Positions 48,251 through 57,745 are shown, numbered from the stretch's first letter. The stretch is DNA of 64,000 nucleotides from Carboxylicivirga mesophila (GCF_018271975.1 NZ_JAGUCN010000005.1:177928-241927); one strand, 5' to 3'. The notes: generated by a model not told the origin, from the letters alone. A program made the numbers and translations.

Positions 48251-50500
48251 ATGGAAAACATTTATTTAATTCTGGTCATCGTGCTTTTTGCACTGGCCAT
48301 TTCTGACCTAATCGTTGGCGTAAGTAACGATGCTGTGAATTTCCTTAACTCGGCAATTGGAGCAAAAGCAGCGCCATACAAGTACATCATGATTGTAGCC
48401 GCTCTGGGTATCCTGTTTGGAGCTACCTTTTCAAGCGGTATGATGGAAGTAGCCCGTAAGGGTATTTTTAACCCGCAGTATTTCGTCTTCTCGGAGATCA
48501 TGGTCATATTCCTGGCCGTTATGATAACCGACGTGATATTGCTTGATGTGTTCAATACCTTTGGTATGCCCACCTCTACCACCGTGTCGATTGTATTTGA
48601 GATACTGGGAGCAGCCGTGGCAGTAGCCATTATTAAGGTGTCAAACAACCCTGATATGAATCTTAGTGAGTACATTAACACAGCTAAGGCATTAGGTATT
48701 ATATCGGGCATTCTACTTTCAGTTGTCATTTCATTCAGTGTTGGTGCACTGGTTCAATATGTTACCCGCCTTATATTTTCGTTTGATTATGACAAGCGCC
48801 TGAATTATTTCGGTGCTATCTGGGGCGGCATTGCCATTACAGCTATTACTTACTTTATCCTGATTAAAGGTGCCAAAGGTGCTTCTTTTATGGATTCGGC
48901 CACCAAAGACTGGATTAAGTCTAACGGCCTAACAATTATAGCCATTAGCATGGTAGCCTGGACCCTGTTACTTCAAATTCTAAAACTGGTATTTAAGGTA
49001 GATATCCTGAAAATAATTGTACTAACAGGTACTTTTGCACTGGCCATGGCTTTTGCCGGCAACGACCTTGTTAACTTTATTGGAGTGCCATTAGCTGGTT
49101 TCGAGTCATTCAAAATATTTGCTGCTTCGGGCGATGTTAATACCAGCATGGAAGCGCTGGCCGGTAAGGTAAGTACTCCAACCTACATGCTGATTATAGC
49201 TGGTATAGTAATGGTTATAACACTTTGGACTTCGAAGAAAGCTAAAGCTGTTGTAAAAACATCACTAGACTTAAGCCGCCAACAGGAAGGTGACGAACGT
49301 TTTGGTTCTTCATATTTTGCCCGTTCGCTGGTGCGTGCTTCTATCAATGCATCAAACGCTGTTAATGCAGTTATTCCGGCAGCTATTAGCAGAGGCATCA
49401 GTAAACAGTTTGACTCTACTAATTACGAAGAACGCAGAAAGAAACTGGGTAACGATGCTCCGGCCTTTGATATGCTGCGTGCCTCTGTTAACCTGGTTGT
49501 GGCAAGTATCCTTATTTCCATTGCCACCAATATGAAACTGCCACTTTCTACCACCTATGTAACATTTATGGTGGCTATGGGTAGTTCACTGGCCGATCGT
49601 GCCTGGGGACGCGAAAGTGCTGTTTACCGCATCACCGGTGTACTTTCGGTTATCGGAGGATGGTTCTTCACTGCTTTGTCAGCATTCACAGTAGCATTTG
49701 TAATGGCTTTACTAATCAGCACCATCGGTATTTGGTTTGTGGCTGTATTGGTTACCATCGCAATCTATGTAATATTCCGCACACACATTATTCATAAGAA
49801 AAACACTGAGACAGAAGTTGAGATTGACGAGTTTGAGATTGAAGAAGTGAATGGCGAAATACACGTTGATAAGGTACTTGAAAAATGCCGATACAGTGTA
49901 ACCGATATTCTGAAGAAGATTTCACAACTATATGCCCAAGCAATTCACGACTTTGAAGCAGAAGACCGCCGTAGTCTGAAAGAAATCAACAAAGAGGTTA
50001 AAACCATCAACAAAAAAGCCAAAAAGCTGAAGAGTAATGTTTACCCAACAGTTAAAAAGCTTCAGGAACAATCTGTTGACTCAAGCCTGTATTACATTCA
50101 GGTAGTTGATTACCTCAGGGAAGTAGCTCACTGTCTGTCTTACATTACTGAGCCAGCATACGATCACCTAGATAATAACCACAAGGTGTATTCACCTGAG
50201 CAATTTGAAGAGTTGAATGGCATACGTTCTGATGTACAGGATTTCATGGCCAAGTCAATTAAAATCATTACTCAAGGCGACTATGGTCAGTTAGAAGAAC
50301 TTATTGAAGAGCAGCAAAACATTTTTGCCAAAATGCGTGACAACCGTAAGAAACAACTGAAACGCATTAAAAATGAGAAAGCCGGCACAAAAGTAAGCTT
50401 GCTGTACTTAAATGCATTACACGAAACGCAGAATTTAATGCTGCACCTGGTTAACCTGGTAAAAGCACAACGCGACTTCGTTGACTATCAATCAAAGTAA
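48251..50500 (+). CDS. PiT-family inorganic phosphate transporter with PhoU-like C-terminal domain
   Basis: The 749-residue inner-membrane protein has two PiT repeats: G-V-S-N-D-A-V-N-F-L-N near residue 22 and A-F-A-G-N-D-L-V-N-F-I-G near residue 275, each the ion/phosphate-binding loop. A cytoplasmic helical domain from about 530 to 749 resembles PhoU (for example S-V-T-D-I-L-K-K-I-S-Q-L-Y). Such fusions are found in Bacteroidota and may link transport to Pho signalling. The gene is preceded by a Pho-box-like element and followed by a strong terminator and, in opposite orientation, a PhoR/PhoB-like pair. Confidence 0.92.
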   Translation: MENIYLILVIVLFALAISDLIVGVSNDAVNFLNSAIGAKAAPYKYIMIVAALGILFGATFSSGMMEVARKGIFNPQYFVFSEIMVIFLAVMITDVILLDVFNTFGMPTSTTVSIVFEILGAAVAVAIIKVSNNPDMNLSEYINTAKALGIISGILLSVVISFSVGALVQYVTRLIFSFDYDKRLNYFGAIWGGIAITAITYFILIKGAKGASFMDSATKDWIKSNGLTIIAISMVAWTLLLQILKLVFKVDILKIIVLTGTFALAMAFAGNDLVNFIGVPLAGFESFKIFAASGDVNTSMEALAGKVSTPTYMLIIAGIVMVITLWTSKKAKAVVKTSLDLSRQQEGDERFGSSYFARSLVRASINASNAVNAVIPAAISRGISKQFDSTNYEERRKKLGNDAPAFDMLRASVNLVVASILISIATNMKLPLSTTYVTFMVAMGSSLADRAWGRESAVYRITGVLSVIGGWFFTALSAFTVAFVMALLISTIGIWFVAVLVTIAIYVIFRTHIIHKKNTETEVEIDEFEIEEVNGEIHVDKVLEKCRYSVTDILKKISQLYAQAIHDFEAEDRRSLKEINKEVKTINKKAKKLKSNVYPTVKKLQEQSVDSSLYYIQVVDYLREVAHCLSYITEPAYDHLDNNHKVYSPEQFEELNGIRSDVQDFMAKSIKIITQGDYGQLEELIEEQQNIFAKMRDNRKKQLKRIKNEKAGTKVSLLYLNALHETQNLMLHLVNLVKAQRDFVDYQSK

Positions 50501-50520
50501 TTTAGACTAATACTATAAAG

Positions 50521-50558
50521 AGCTGCCGCAAGAATTAACTTGTGGCAGCTTTTTTTTT
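50521..50558 (+). terminator. Strong intrinsic terminator of the PiT gene
   Basis: A 12-bp stem (AGCTGCCGCAAG paired with CTTGTGGCAGCT, one G-T pair) with a 6-nt AATTAA loop, followed by nine T. Confidence 0.95.
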
Positions 50559-50848
50559 GCCCTGGATTCTGGTATTTCAGCTAAGAATATATGCTTCTGC
50601 AGCGCATCAGGATTTAATACCCTAATACTTCAATGTGGTGCAGATAGAACAGGTCAGAATCACCTGCCAAACCCAAAGGCCAGGCAAGGCCACCTGCTTT
50701 CTTCTTTTCCCGGAAGTTTAATCGTCTATGAGCTCTAAGAAGGAGGAGTCCTTAGTTATATGTCTTTTAGTCATTTTAGCATATAGATTTAAACAGGCAT
50801 ACGCAAGACGAAATAACCCTATTAGTTCTACTAATGTAATTGGAGCTA
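50559..50848. other. Intergenic region without recognisable gene
   Basis: About 290 bp between the PiT terminator and the end of the convergent histidine kinase gene. It is richer in G and C than its surroundings and contains small hairpins (for example GGCC...GGCC near 50680), but no ORF, no tRNA and no T-run terminator for the kinase gene could be identified. Confidence 0.4.
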
Positions 50849-52633
50849 TTACAAACTATACCTTGGTAAGCTGAAATAAAACTCAGCACCCCCGTTGGCT
50901 CCGTTTTTCACTGACACAATACCTTTGTGTACACTCACCGCATGCTTCACAATGGCTAAGCCCAGGCCTGTTCCACCCATCTTTCGTGAGCGCCCTGAAT
51001 CAACTCTATAAAAGCGCTCAAATATGCGCGACAGATGCTTTTCGGGAATTCCTGTTCCGTTGTCTATCACAGAAAAATAATAGTATTCATCATCCTGATG
51101 ATACATATCAATGACAATCTTCACATTTTCGCCAGCGTAGCTCAAAGCATTGTTTAACAAGTTTTGAAATACCGAACCCACCAACGATTTATTTCCGTTA
51201 ACTATCACTGAGGCATCAATTTTAAGCACTATCTGTGCCCCTTGCAGCTTCACCACCTTATCCACATCATCAATAATTTCCTGTACCAAAGGAAGTATGG
51301 CAACCTGGCTAAACTCATAGTACTCCTCCTGCTCCTCTATTCTGTTTAGTAAAACAATATCCTCAATCAAGGAAGTAAGACGACTGCATTGCCTGTTGGC
51401 TTTATTTATAAAATAATCTTTCTTCTCCTCTGGAATATCTTTGTTATTGAGGATGGTTTCGAGATAGCCACTGACCGAAGCAACTGGCGTCTTCAGCTCA
51501 TGGGCAATGTTTGAGGTCATTTGCTGCTTAAGTAGTTTTCTCTTTTCCAGTTTAGTCGTGTCTCGTATGTATATTTCAAAGCTCTTATCCGGGAAAATTA
51601 TGCACTTAATTTCAAAATAATAGCCACTCTTTTTAACCGTCAGCTCAGTTTGAGGCAACTCAGTCTGTTGCTCGGTAACACTAACAAGTACAAGATGTTT
51701 ATCAAGAAATTTATGCAGCTTTTTCAGCTCCTTAATTTCAAATATCTGTTCTGGATTTAACGAAGCTTTCTCTCCTATTAAATTTAAATACTGAACAAAA
51801 TTAGGGTTGGTAAGAATTGATGTTTTTTCCCTTGAAAAGATGCCAATACCATCATTGACCACATACAAATGCTTTATCAGCTTCTCTTTCTCGAGGCTCA
51901 AAGCATCTTTAGTTTTCATCAGTTTAGTATACATCGATACAATTTCCTTACCTATTACCCCAAGCTCATCATGCGGAAACTGGTAATCTTCAACTAAAGG
52001 TTTGTTTTGTCTTAATTGCAGGGCAAAATCCTTCAACTTGGTTATACTTTCACTCATTTTACCTGTTACATATGAAAGGATTAACCAGGTAAGCAGGAAT
52101 AAAAACGCTATGAAAATCAGAAACAGCTTTTCGGCTTTTAAGAAGTTTTTCACTTCAATATCGTATACCACAGCTGCCCGTATAAAAACATCATTGTAGC
52201 AATGGACATAATAATAAAAATCCTGCCCGGTAGTAGCCGATTGCCTGATATTCGATCCGGCTCCGTTGCTCGATACAATCGCCTTCTGTACTTCCGGTCG
52301 CTGAAGATGGTTTTCCATTTGCTGATAATCATCCACGAAATTATCATACAATACCTCGCCATCTTTATCGATTATGGTAAGCCTTGTTTCAACTGCCGGC
52401 AGTATCTTAAGCAATGAATCTACCAATTGGATTTCATTATTGGCAATGATTTCGTTCTCAAGAAGAAAACCGTTAGTTATTTCGGTAATGGCATTTAATG
52501 AGTTCTCTAATTGTGTAATCTTAAATTGCTTCTCTCTATTGTATTGAAATACAATAAAAGATAGTGTTACAATAAAAAAGATGGAGTAATAGTATAAAAA
52601 CAGTTTTCGTTTAAAATTGATTTCAAACCCCAT
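50849..52633 (-). CDS. PhoR-like membrane sensor histidine kinase
   Basis: The 594-residue protein has a membrane helix at about 10-30, a periplasmic sensor region (about 31-168), a second helix at 169-190, HAMP- and PAS-like regions and the kinase core. The dimerisation motif N-I-A-H-E-L-K-T-P carries His378. The N, G1 and G2 boxes are present (N-L-L-N-N-A, D-N-G-T-G-I-P, G-G-T-G-L-G-L-A-I-V-K-H). It lies downstream of the response regulator gene with a 17-bp gap. Neighbouring phosphate transport genes suggest phosphate sensing, which is an inference. Confidence 0.92.
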   Translation of the reverse strand: MGFEINFKRKLFLYYYSIFFIVTLSFIVFQYNREKQFKITQLENSLNAITEITNGFLLENEIIANNEIQLVDSLLKILPAVETRLTIIDKDGEVLYDNFVDDYQQMENHLQRPEVQKAIVSSNGAGSNIRQSATTGQDFYYYVHCYNDVFIRAAVVYDIEVKNFLKAEKLFLIFIAFLFLLTWLILSYVTGKMSESITKLKDFALQLRQNKPLVEDYQFPHDELGVIGKEIVSMYTKLMKTKDALSLEKEKLIKHLYVVNDGIGIFSREKTSILTNPNFVQYLNLIGEKASLNPEQIFEIKELKKLHKFLDKHLVLVSVTEQQTELPQTELTVKKSGYYFEIKCIIFPDKSFEIYIRDTTKLEKRKLLKQQMTSNIAHELKTPVASVSGYLETILNNKDIPEEKKDYFINKANRQCSRLTSLIEDIVLLNRIEEQEEYYEFSQVAILPLVQEIIDDVDKVVKLQGAQIVLKIDASVIVNGNKSLVGSVFQNLLNNALSYAGENVKIVIDMYHQDDEYYYFSVIDNGTGIPEKHLSRIFERFYRVDSGRSRKMGGTGLGLAIVKHAVSVHKGIVSVKNGANGGAEFYFSLPRYSL

Positions 52634-52650
52634 AAAGACTCTTTTTGCTG

Positions 52651-53340
52651 TTAAGTTTCGAAGTAGTAACCCAAGCCTGGACGATTTTTCAGATACTCTC
52701 CATATTGCTTTAACTTTTTCCGTAATCGTGTAATATTCACATCAACGGTACGGTTTGTGACCACTACACTATCGCCCCAAATTCGCTCAAGTATTTCGTC
52801 TCTTGAAAAAATCTTATTCTTATTCTCAAACAGTAAACAAAGAATTTGAAACTCTTTCAGCGTCAGTTCAATCTTTTCGTCATCAATCATCAAACTTTTT
52901 GCTTCCAGGTCCAGAACTATCTGTTCATAATGCAGCACCTTTGCATTTTCATTATCGGAAACTGGCAATGAGCGTTTTAAAGCCACCTTTACACGCGCAA
53001 TCAGCTCTTTTAACGAATAAGGCTTAGTGATATAATCATCTGCTCCTAAATTAAAACCTGTCAGTAAATCATTTTCTTCACTTTTAGCAGTTAAAAATAT
53101 GACTGGCATATCCAACTTTAATTCTCTCCGGACAGTATCTATCAGCTTAAAACCCGACATTTTGCCCATCATTACATCTAAGAGTAATAAATTAAATCGA
53201 CTCAAATCTTTTTGTAATGCTTCTTCAGCAGAGTAGGCCACCTCAGTTTCGTAGCCTTCACTTTCCAGGTTAAACTGCAATATTTCGCACAGATCTTCCT
53301 CGTCATCAACAATTAATATCCGTTTAATAGCCTTACTCAT
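52651..53340 (-). CDS. PhoB/OmpR-family response regulator
   Basis: The protein has a receiver domain (Asp55 in L-L-L-D-V-M-M as phospho-acceptor, D12/D13 acidic pair) and a C-terminal winged helix (about 135-229; R-T-V-D-V-N-I-T-R-L-R-K-K-L recognition helix region). The ATG at 53340 gives the usual N-terminus; a GTG at 53358 is also in frame. It is the first gene of the pair with the histidine kinase. In this phosphate context it is the best candidate to bind the 11-bp repeats found upstream of the PiT and porin genes. Confidence 0.93.
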   Translation of the reverse strand: MSKAIKRILIVDDEEDLCEILQFNLESEGYETEVAYSAEEALQKDLSRFNLLLLDVMMGKMSGFKLIDTVRRELKLDMPVIFLTAKSEENDLLTGFNLGADDYITKPYSLKELIARVKVALKRSLPVSDNENAKVLHYEQIVLDLEAKSLMIDDEKIELTLKEFQILCLLFENKNKIFSRDEILERIWGDSVVVTNRTVDVNITRLRKKLKQYGEYLKNRPGLGYYFET

Positions 53341-53557
53341 GTAAATTGAACTTTTCACTAAGGTAAGTCAATTTAATAAGGAATTAATACTTTTTCGCTT
53401 TTTGGCAAAGAATATCAAGCCGCTTCTATTATGCCATAGAGGACCATTGTCTCTCAACACATCTGATTGTTAGGCGCTTTAGTTTTTGACAGGATAATTG
53501 ATAGTACAGTCGGGTTAATGAGCTATTGTAATGGGGATGTTGTTTACTTTTTAGTAC

Positions 53558-53589
53558 AAAAAAACCTAAGCCCATACAGGACTTAGGTT
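53558..53589 (-). terminator. Intrinsic terminator of the porin gene
   Basis: An 8-bp stem AACCTAAG/CTTAGGTT with an 11-nt loop, followed on the minus strand by seven T. It lies 22 bp after the porin stop. Confidence 0.9.
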
Positions 53590-53611
53590 CAATATATTTT
53601 CGACCTTTGGC

Positions 53612-54757
53612 TTAAAACTGAAGTTCCATCTGCAGTCTGGTAATGATTTGATCTTGCCCGCCCACTTTGTCGCGGAAGGTAACATCACCCTGAAACTTAA
53701 AGTTGTGCCCAATGATGTATTTACTTACACCAATAGTATAATCTGTTAGTTCTTTATTAAAGGCTGTTTCGTTTGGCTTGGTAAATGCATAACGGCCTGA
53801 TAATTCCCAGTTGTTTTTGAAAACATAACCCGTTTGAATATTGGCTCCATAACCAGTATAATAAACATCTACAACATCACCATTTTCGTCGTACACAAAT
53901 TCATTGTCATCAGTAACCGTTCGGTTAGCTGCCTCAACCATTAATGAATATCCTCTGTATTTCAGCAAGAAATCACCACCAATGTTTAATAAATCGGCCT
54001 CACCACCTATAACACTACCAACCTGACCTCTGTCTTTGTAAGCATCAACGTTATAGTTTGTATAAGCTGCAATTGCAATCTTAGGTGTTTCCTCACGACT
54101 TAAATCAGCTGATTTATAAGCACCCTTGGATTTAAACTCTCCCAATGGGTGAACTTCTAATTTACCTGTTAAACTAACACCCGGTGCATAATCATTGTCC
54201 CTGATACCATCGCCTGAAGTAACAGCCCACTGATCAAATACAATGGCTTTACCGATGTTAAATTTATGGTGGAATTGCAGGCCGACATCCCTGTCAATGT
54301 TATAGTATTTGTTAAAAACCGAACGATCAACCATCTGCATATTGGCTGATGACACAACGCGTTCACGGTTACCCGGCAGTTTTCCCTGACCAAACCAAAT
54401 CTCGTAGTTATCCTTCTTATATTTAAACAAAGCATCGCGCACATAGCCACCAACTACGTCGTACTCAATTTTGTATACAAGGCTTTTATTAAGGAAGTAG
54501 CCGTCAAATTTTAAACGCGAACGCTTAACCCATGCTTTATCCTCGAAATAGGCATCATTAGACGAGTCGCCTAGTCCATTCACAAAGTCCCATCTGGTTT
54601 GAATACGAGTCGTGAATTTTAAGTAAAAAAGATCATCGTCAGTTTTAAATCGAATCCCTTTTCCAACTTGAGCTGACAAACTGTTAATTTCCTGTGCTTC
54701 AACAATGCCAATGCTTACCAACACCATTAAAGCGCTTAGTAGTAAAATACGTTTCAT
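53612..54757 (-). CDS. OprO/OprP-type phosphate-selective porin
   Basis: The outer-membrane protein (about 381 residues) starts with a signal peptide (M-K-R-I-L-L-L-S-A-L, cleavage after V-E-A-Q near residue 22). The rest is a beta-barrel with alternating hydrophobic residues and a terminal M-E-L-Q-F. The F-T-T-R-I-Q-T-R-W-D, K-W-V-K-R-S-R-L-K-F-D-G-Y and W-F-G-Q-G-K-L-P segments are typical of the family. The frame is open upstream to a GTG at 54844, but the ATG at 54757 gives the signal peptide. Its upstream region carries the second Pho-box-like element. Confidence 0.9.
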   Translation of the reverse strand: MKRILLLSALMVLVSIGIVEAQEINSLSAQVGKGIRFKTDDDLFYLKFTTRIQTRWDFVNGLGDSSNDAYFEDKAWVKRSRLKFDGYFLNKSLVYKIEYDVVGGYVRDALFKYKKDNYEIWFGQGKLPGNRERVVSSANMQMVDRSVFNKYYNIDRDVGLQFHHKFNIGKAIVFDQWAVTSGDGIRDNDYAPGVSLTGKLEVHPLGEFKSKGAYKSADLSREETPKIAIAAYTNYNVDAYKDRGQVGSVIGGEADLLNIGGDFLLKYRGYSLMVEAANRTVTDDNEFVYDENGDVVDVYYTGYGANIQTGYVFKNNWELSGRYAFTKPNETAFNKELTDYTIGVSKYIIGHNFKFQGDVTFRDKVGGQDQIITRLQMELQF

Positions 54758-54841
54758 GTTATTCCTGTGTAGAATTCCTATTTTACCAGAAAAAATAATT
54801 CCCACATTTCCCTGGTTGTTTTTTAACTTATTTTCCGGGTG

Positions 54842-54849
54842 CAAACCTA
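54842..54849 (-). promoter_or_regulatory. -7 box of the porin promoter
   Basis: On the minus strand it reads TAGGTTTG, a perfect TAnnTTTG. It lies 20 bp after the Pho-box-like repeats and 84 bp ahead of the porin ATG. There is no -33 TTTG. Confidence 0.6.
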
Positions 54850-54869
54850 ATCTCGTATTATTACGGAGC

Positions 54870-54897
54870 GGTTAAGATGTTGTTACATTTTTGTTAC
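54870..54897 (-). promoter_or_regulatory. Candidate Pho box: three hexamers at 11-bp spacing
   Basis: Read on the minus strand: GTAACA (54897-54892), GTAACA (54886-54881), TTAACC (54875-54870), with 5-bp spacers. The architecture equals that of the PiT element at 48150-48177, shifted by one 11-bp unit relative to the -7 box. Confidence 0.7.
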
Positions 54898-55014
54898 AAT
54901 TAACAAATATATCCCAAAATATTATCTTTTAATTAATACACAGCCCAACACCTATAACAAAAATCAGCTTTTAGTTTGATAATGAAGAATCAACCAACAG
55001 CCCTAGGGTTAACT

Positions 55015-55947
55015 CTACTCTGACCTTGTTGCTTTTTTACTTCTTAACTCCAATCGAAATGATAGGAACAGTAAATATAAAAGTACAAAAATAGCGAGTC
55101 CGGCTGTTGGAATGGCGGCCTTTTGACCAAATAAAGTTATGGCTGTAACAACGGCGAAACCCGAACTTTTAATGGTTAGCAACAGATTTTCCGACATCAC
55201 TTTAACTGTATTTCTTTTAAAAAGGCTTGCAATTTTTTCATATACCAAACCCAATACGAAGTGGGTCAGTAATAGTACCAAACCTATTTGCAATAAGATC
55301 AATGGCTCACTAAAAAAAACCTGACGATTAAGGCCTACCGCAATAAAAATTAATAATGCAAATCCCCAGTCAACCACTTTACCTCTTATTTTATCAATTA
55401 ATTTAAACGGTTTTGAAAGCAATAAGAAACGGGAGATAATTAAAGGAACCACAATGGTTTTAACCATCAGCATAAACAAATCCCATGATGCAATGCCATC
55501 ATTACCGGTTATCCAACCAACTGCAAATGGTGTTAGAAAAACGGTACATATAAAGGCTCCTAACACTCCTTTTATAGAATACTCCACATCGCCCTTCAAA
55601 ATGTAAGAAAATGGTATTATTGCTACGCCTGGTGGTGTTGTGGCAATAACCACAAAACCATAAAACAAATCCTTATCTTCAATTAATAAATATGCCAGGC
55701 CTATCATTACAATAGCATAAATAACATAGTTAAGTAGCATACCAACCAGCATTGGCTTAACAAGCGCTTTTAAAGGAAAAAGACTTGAGGTACGTATATT
55801 AGTCATCGAAAAAGTCATTACAATTGCCAGCACATAAGTAGTGTAAGCTTTGATATTAGCAGCAAAGTCGCCAAGTACAAGCCCAACAACAACGGCAAAG
55901 ACCAAAACAAAATTTCGATTTCGTAGTAAATTAATCAATACATACAT
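55015..55947 (-). CDS. BASS-type (bile acid:sodium symporter-like) membrane transporter
   Basis: The 310-residue protein has about nine or ten hydrophobic segments in the BASS pattern, including the A-T-T-P-P-G-V-A-I-I-P-F unwound-helix region near residue 105 and K-S-S-G-F-A-V-V-T-A near 265. Family members move organic anions with sodium. The substrate is unknown. It is a single gene downstream of, but not obviously co-transcribed with, the others. Confidence 0.75.
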   Translation of the reverse strand: MYVLINLLRNRNFVLVFAVVVGLVLGDFAANIKAYTTYVLAIVMTFSMTNIRTSSLFPLKALVKPMLVGMLLNYVIYAIVMIGLAYLLIEDKDLFYGFVVIATTPPGVAIIPFSYILKGDVEYSIKGVLGAFICTVFLTPFAVGWITGNDGIASWDLFMLMVKTIVVPLIISRFLLLSKPFKLIDKIRGKVVDWGFALLIFIAVGLNRQVFFSEPLILLQIGLVLLLTHFVLGLVYEKIASLFKRNTVKVMSENLLLTIKSSGFAVVTAITLFGQKAAIPTAGLAIFVLLYLLFLSFRLELRSKKATRSE

Positions 55948-55985
55948 CTGATTGCTCTATAAGTGTTATAAATATTAATGTAGCG

Positions 55986-55993
55986 CAAACTTA
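55986..55993 (-). promoter_or_regulatory. -7 box of the BASS transporter promoter
   Basis: On the minus strand it reads TAAGTTTG (TAnnTTTG), 38 bp ahead of the start codon. No -33 element. Confidence 0.4.
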
Positions 55994-56039
55994 CAAATTT
56001 TATTTAGAATTAATCTACATTAACTGTCCTTTCAAATAG

Positions 56040-56072
56040 TTTGGAACAGATGCCTGCAATTGCTTACTTTTG
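56040..56072 (+). promoter_or_regulatory. Promoter of the RsmI-like gene
   Basis: TTTG (56040-56043), a 21-bp spacer, and TACTTTTG (56065-56072), matching the Bacteroidota -33/-7 consensus. The start codon is at 56123. Confidence 0.65.
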
Positions 56073-56122
56073 GCACGATTAATTACAGGTTAATAAACCG
56101 CTTACCATAGAAAACTAACAAT

Positions 56123-56827
56123 ATGAAAGGGCAACTATATTTAATACCCAATACTTTGGGCGAAAGTCCCATAGAACGCAACCTGCCTCAGGAAACAATC
56201 GACATTATACGTTCCATAAAATACTATGTGGTTGAGAACATTCGCACAGCCCGCCGATTCTTAAAAAAAGTAGATAAATCAATTGAAATTGATGAACTCA
56301 CGTTTTATGTGCTGGATAAACATACCAACCCCAACGACATTCCAGGCTTTTTAAAGCCAATTAATGATGGTCACCACCTTGGTTTACTAAGTGAAGCTGG
56401 TTGTCCTGGCGTTGCCGATCCTGGTGCCGATGTGGTTAGTTTAGCTCACACACAGAAAATCAGGATTATTCCGCTGGTAGGCCCCTCCTCTATCCTGCTA
56501 TCCGTAATGGCATCAGGATTAAACGGACAAAGCTTCGCCTTTAACGGCTATCTACCACTAAAAAAGGGAGAAGTTGGCAAGCATATCAAACACCTTGAAG
56601 AACGCTCGATACGTGAGAAGCAAACGCAGTTGTTTATAGAAGCTCCCTATCGAAATATGAAATTACTCCAGGAGTTAATAAATGCTTGTCGACCACAAAC
56701 CCGATTATGTATTGCCTGTGATATTACGCTCGAAACAGAATATATTCAAACCAAAACCATAGCGCAATGGAAAGGCAAAGTACCCGACATTAATAAACGA
56801 CCGGCCATCTTTTTAATCCTCGGATAA
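56123..56827 (+). CDS. RsmI-like SAM-dependent methyltransferase
   Basis: The 234-residue protein belongs to the tetrapyrrole-methylase fold and resembles the short Bacteroidota form of RsmI, the 16S rRNA ribose methyltransferase. The S-E-A-G-C-P-G-V-A-D-P-G motif binds the methyl donor region and P-L-V-G-P-S-S-I is the second family motif. The C-terminal extension of E. coli RsmI is missing, as often in this group. The rRNA role is inferred from family. Confidence 0.85.
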   Translation: MKGQLYLIPNTLGESPIERNLPQETIDIIRSIKYYVVENIRTARRFLKKVDKSIEIDELTFYVLDKHTNPNDIPGFLKPINDGHHLGLLSEAGCPGVADPGADVVSLAHTQKIRIIPLVGPSSILLSVMASGLNGQSFAFNGYLPLKKGEVGKHIKHLEERSIREKQTQLFIEAPYRNMKLLQELINACRPQTRLCIACDITLETEYIQTKTIAQWKGKVPDINKRPAIFLILG

Positions 56828-56861
56828 ATGAGGCATACAATTGTTTATTCATATAATTGAA

Positions 56862-56869
56862 TACCTTTG
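56862..56869 (+). promoter_or_regulatory. -7 box of the FKBP gene
   Basis: TACCTTTG matches TAnnTTTG, 32 bp before the ATG at 56902. It lies downstream of the longest in-frame TTG start (56857), which argues for the ATG. Confidence 0.55.
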
Positions 56870-56901
56870 GTGCCAATACAAATATTGAGAAACAAATTAG
56901 T

Positions 56902-57555
56902 ATGAAGAACATTTTCACAAAAAGTAGTGTGGCCATCACATTGCTTGTTGCATTAGGGCTTACTCAAGCATGTAATACACCAGATTCAACTGCCACCTTG
57001 TCAAGCAAAGCTGACAGCCTTAGCTATGGCTATGGGGTAATGATGGCAAGGCAACTGGCCTCTGAAGCCAATTTAAATGCAGATATGGTAGCAGCAGGTA
57101 TACGCGAAGCATTAAACGAGTCGGCACAAATGACCATGGATGAAGCCAGCCAGGCTATTACAATGGCTAAAGCACAGGTAGGCATTGACTTTTTGGCGGA
57201 AAACGCTACTAAGGAAGGTGTACAAACTACCGAAAGTGGATTACAGTATAAAGTCATTGAGGAAGGCACAGGCGCATCACCTCTGGCCACCGATGAAGTT
57301 ACAGTTCATTATAAAGGTTCACTTATTAATGGAGAGGTATTTGATAGCTCAGAAGGAAGCGACCCTATCTCTTTTCCGCTTAACAGGGTAATACCCGGCT
57401 GGACAGAAGGTTTACAGCTGATGAAAGAAGGTGGCAAAACCATCTTTTATATCCCTTACCAACTAGCCTATGGTGAAAGAGGTGCCGGCCAGGTTATTCC
57501 TCCATACTCTGCGCTGATATTCGAAGTAGAACTCATTAAAGTTGGCTCAAACTAA
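56902..57555 (+). CDS. FKBP-type peptidyl-prolyl isomerase, lipoprotein (FkpA/Mip type)
   Basis: The protein (217 residues from this ATG) has a lipoprotein signal with L-T-Q-A-C, the acylated Cys being residue 24. Residues about 30-105 are an Ala-rich helical dimerisation region as in FkpA/Mip, and 110-217 an FKBP domain with V-H-Y-K-G-S-L-I-N-G-E-V-F-D-S-S, W-T-E-G-L and Y-G-E-R-G-A-G active-site segments. It would assist folding of envelope proteins at proline peptide bonds. The start is chosen because the longer TTG start precedes the promoter. Confidence 0.93.
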   Translation: MKNIFTKSSVAITLLVALGLTQACNTPDSTATLSSKADSLSYGYGVMMARQLASEANLNADMVAAGIREALNESAQMTMDEASQAITMAKAQVGIDFLAENATKEGVQTTESGLQYKVIEEGTGASPLATDEVTVHYKGSLINGEVFDSSEGSDPISFPLNRVIPGWTEGLQLMKEGGKTIFYIPYQLAYGERGAGQVIPPYSALIFEVELIKVGSN

Positions 57556-57583
57556 AACTTGAGTTGAAAATATTTTCGTTGGA

Positions 57584-57616
57584 AAGGATAGCTTTGTTAT
57601 GGCTATCCTTTTTTTA
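57584..57616 (+). terminator. Intrinsic terminator of the FKBP gene
   Basis: A 9-bp stem AAGGATAGC/GCTATCCTT with a 9-nt loop, then a T-run. Confidence 0.93.
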
Positions 57617-57715
57617 TTGGATCTATATTTAAAAAATTAGTTGCCCTATATTTCTAAGTCCTAAAAACTTACAAAGGACGTCCCAATCACCTCATAATTT
57701 TTAGCACATTTTTGT

Positions 57716-57745
57716 TTTGCAGTTTAAAAATAAACCCTACTTTTG
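57716..57745 (+). promoter_or_regulatory. Promoter of the tRNA-Ser gene
   Basis: TTTG (57716-57719), an 18-bp spacer and TACTTTTG (57738-57745). It is the best plus-strand consensus match in the region. The tRNA starts about 65 bp after the expected transcription start, so a 5' leader would be removed. Confidence 0.6.

Noticed and set aside
50559..50848. Degraded mobile element after the PiT terminator
   Set aside because: Slightly different base composition and small hairpins are present, but no inverted ends, target duplications or protein remnants could be shown.
53341..53557. Pho box upstream of the PhoB-like regulator gene
   Set aside because: No set of three hexamers with 11-bp spacing like those of the PiT and porin genes could be found.
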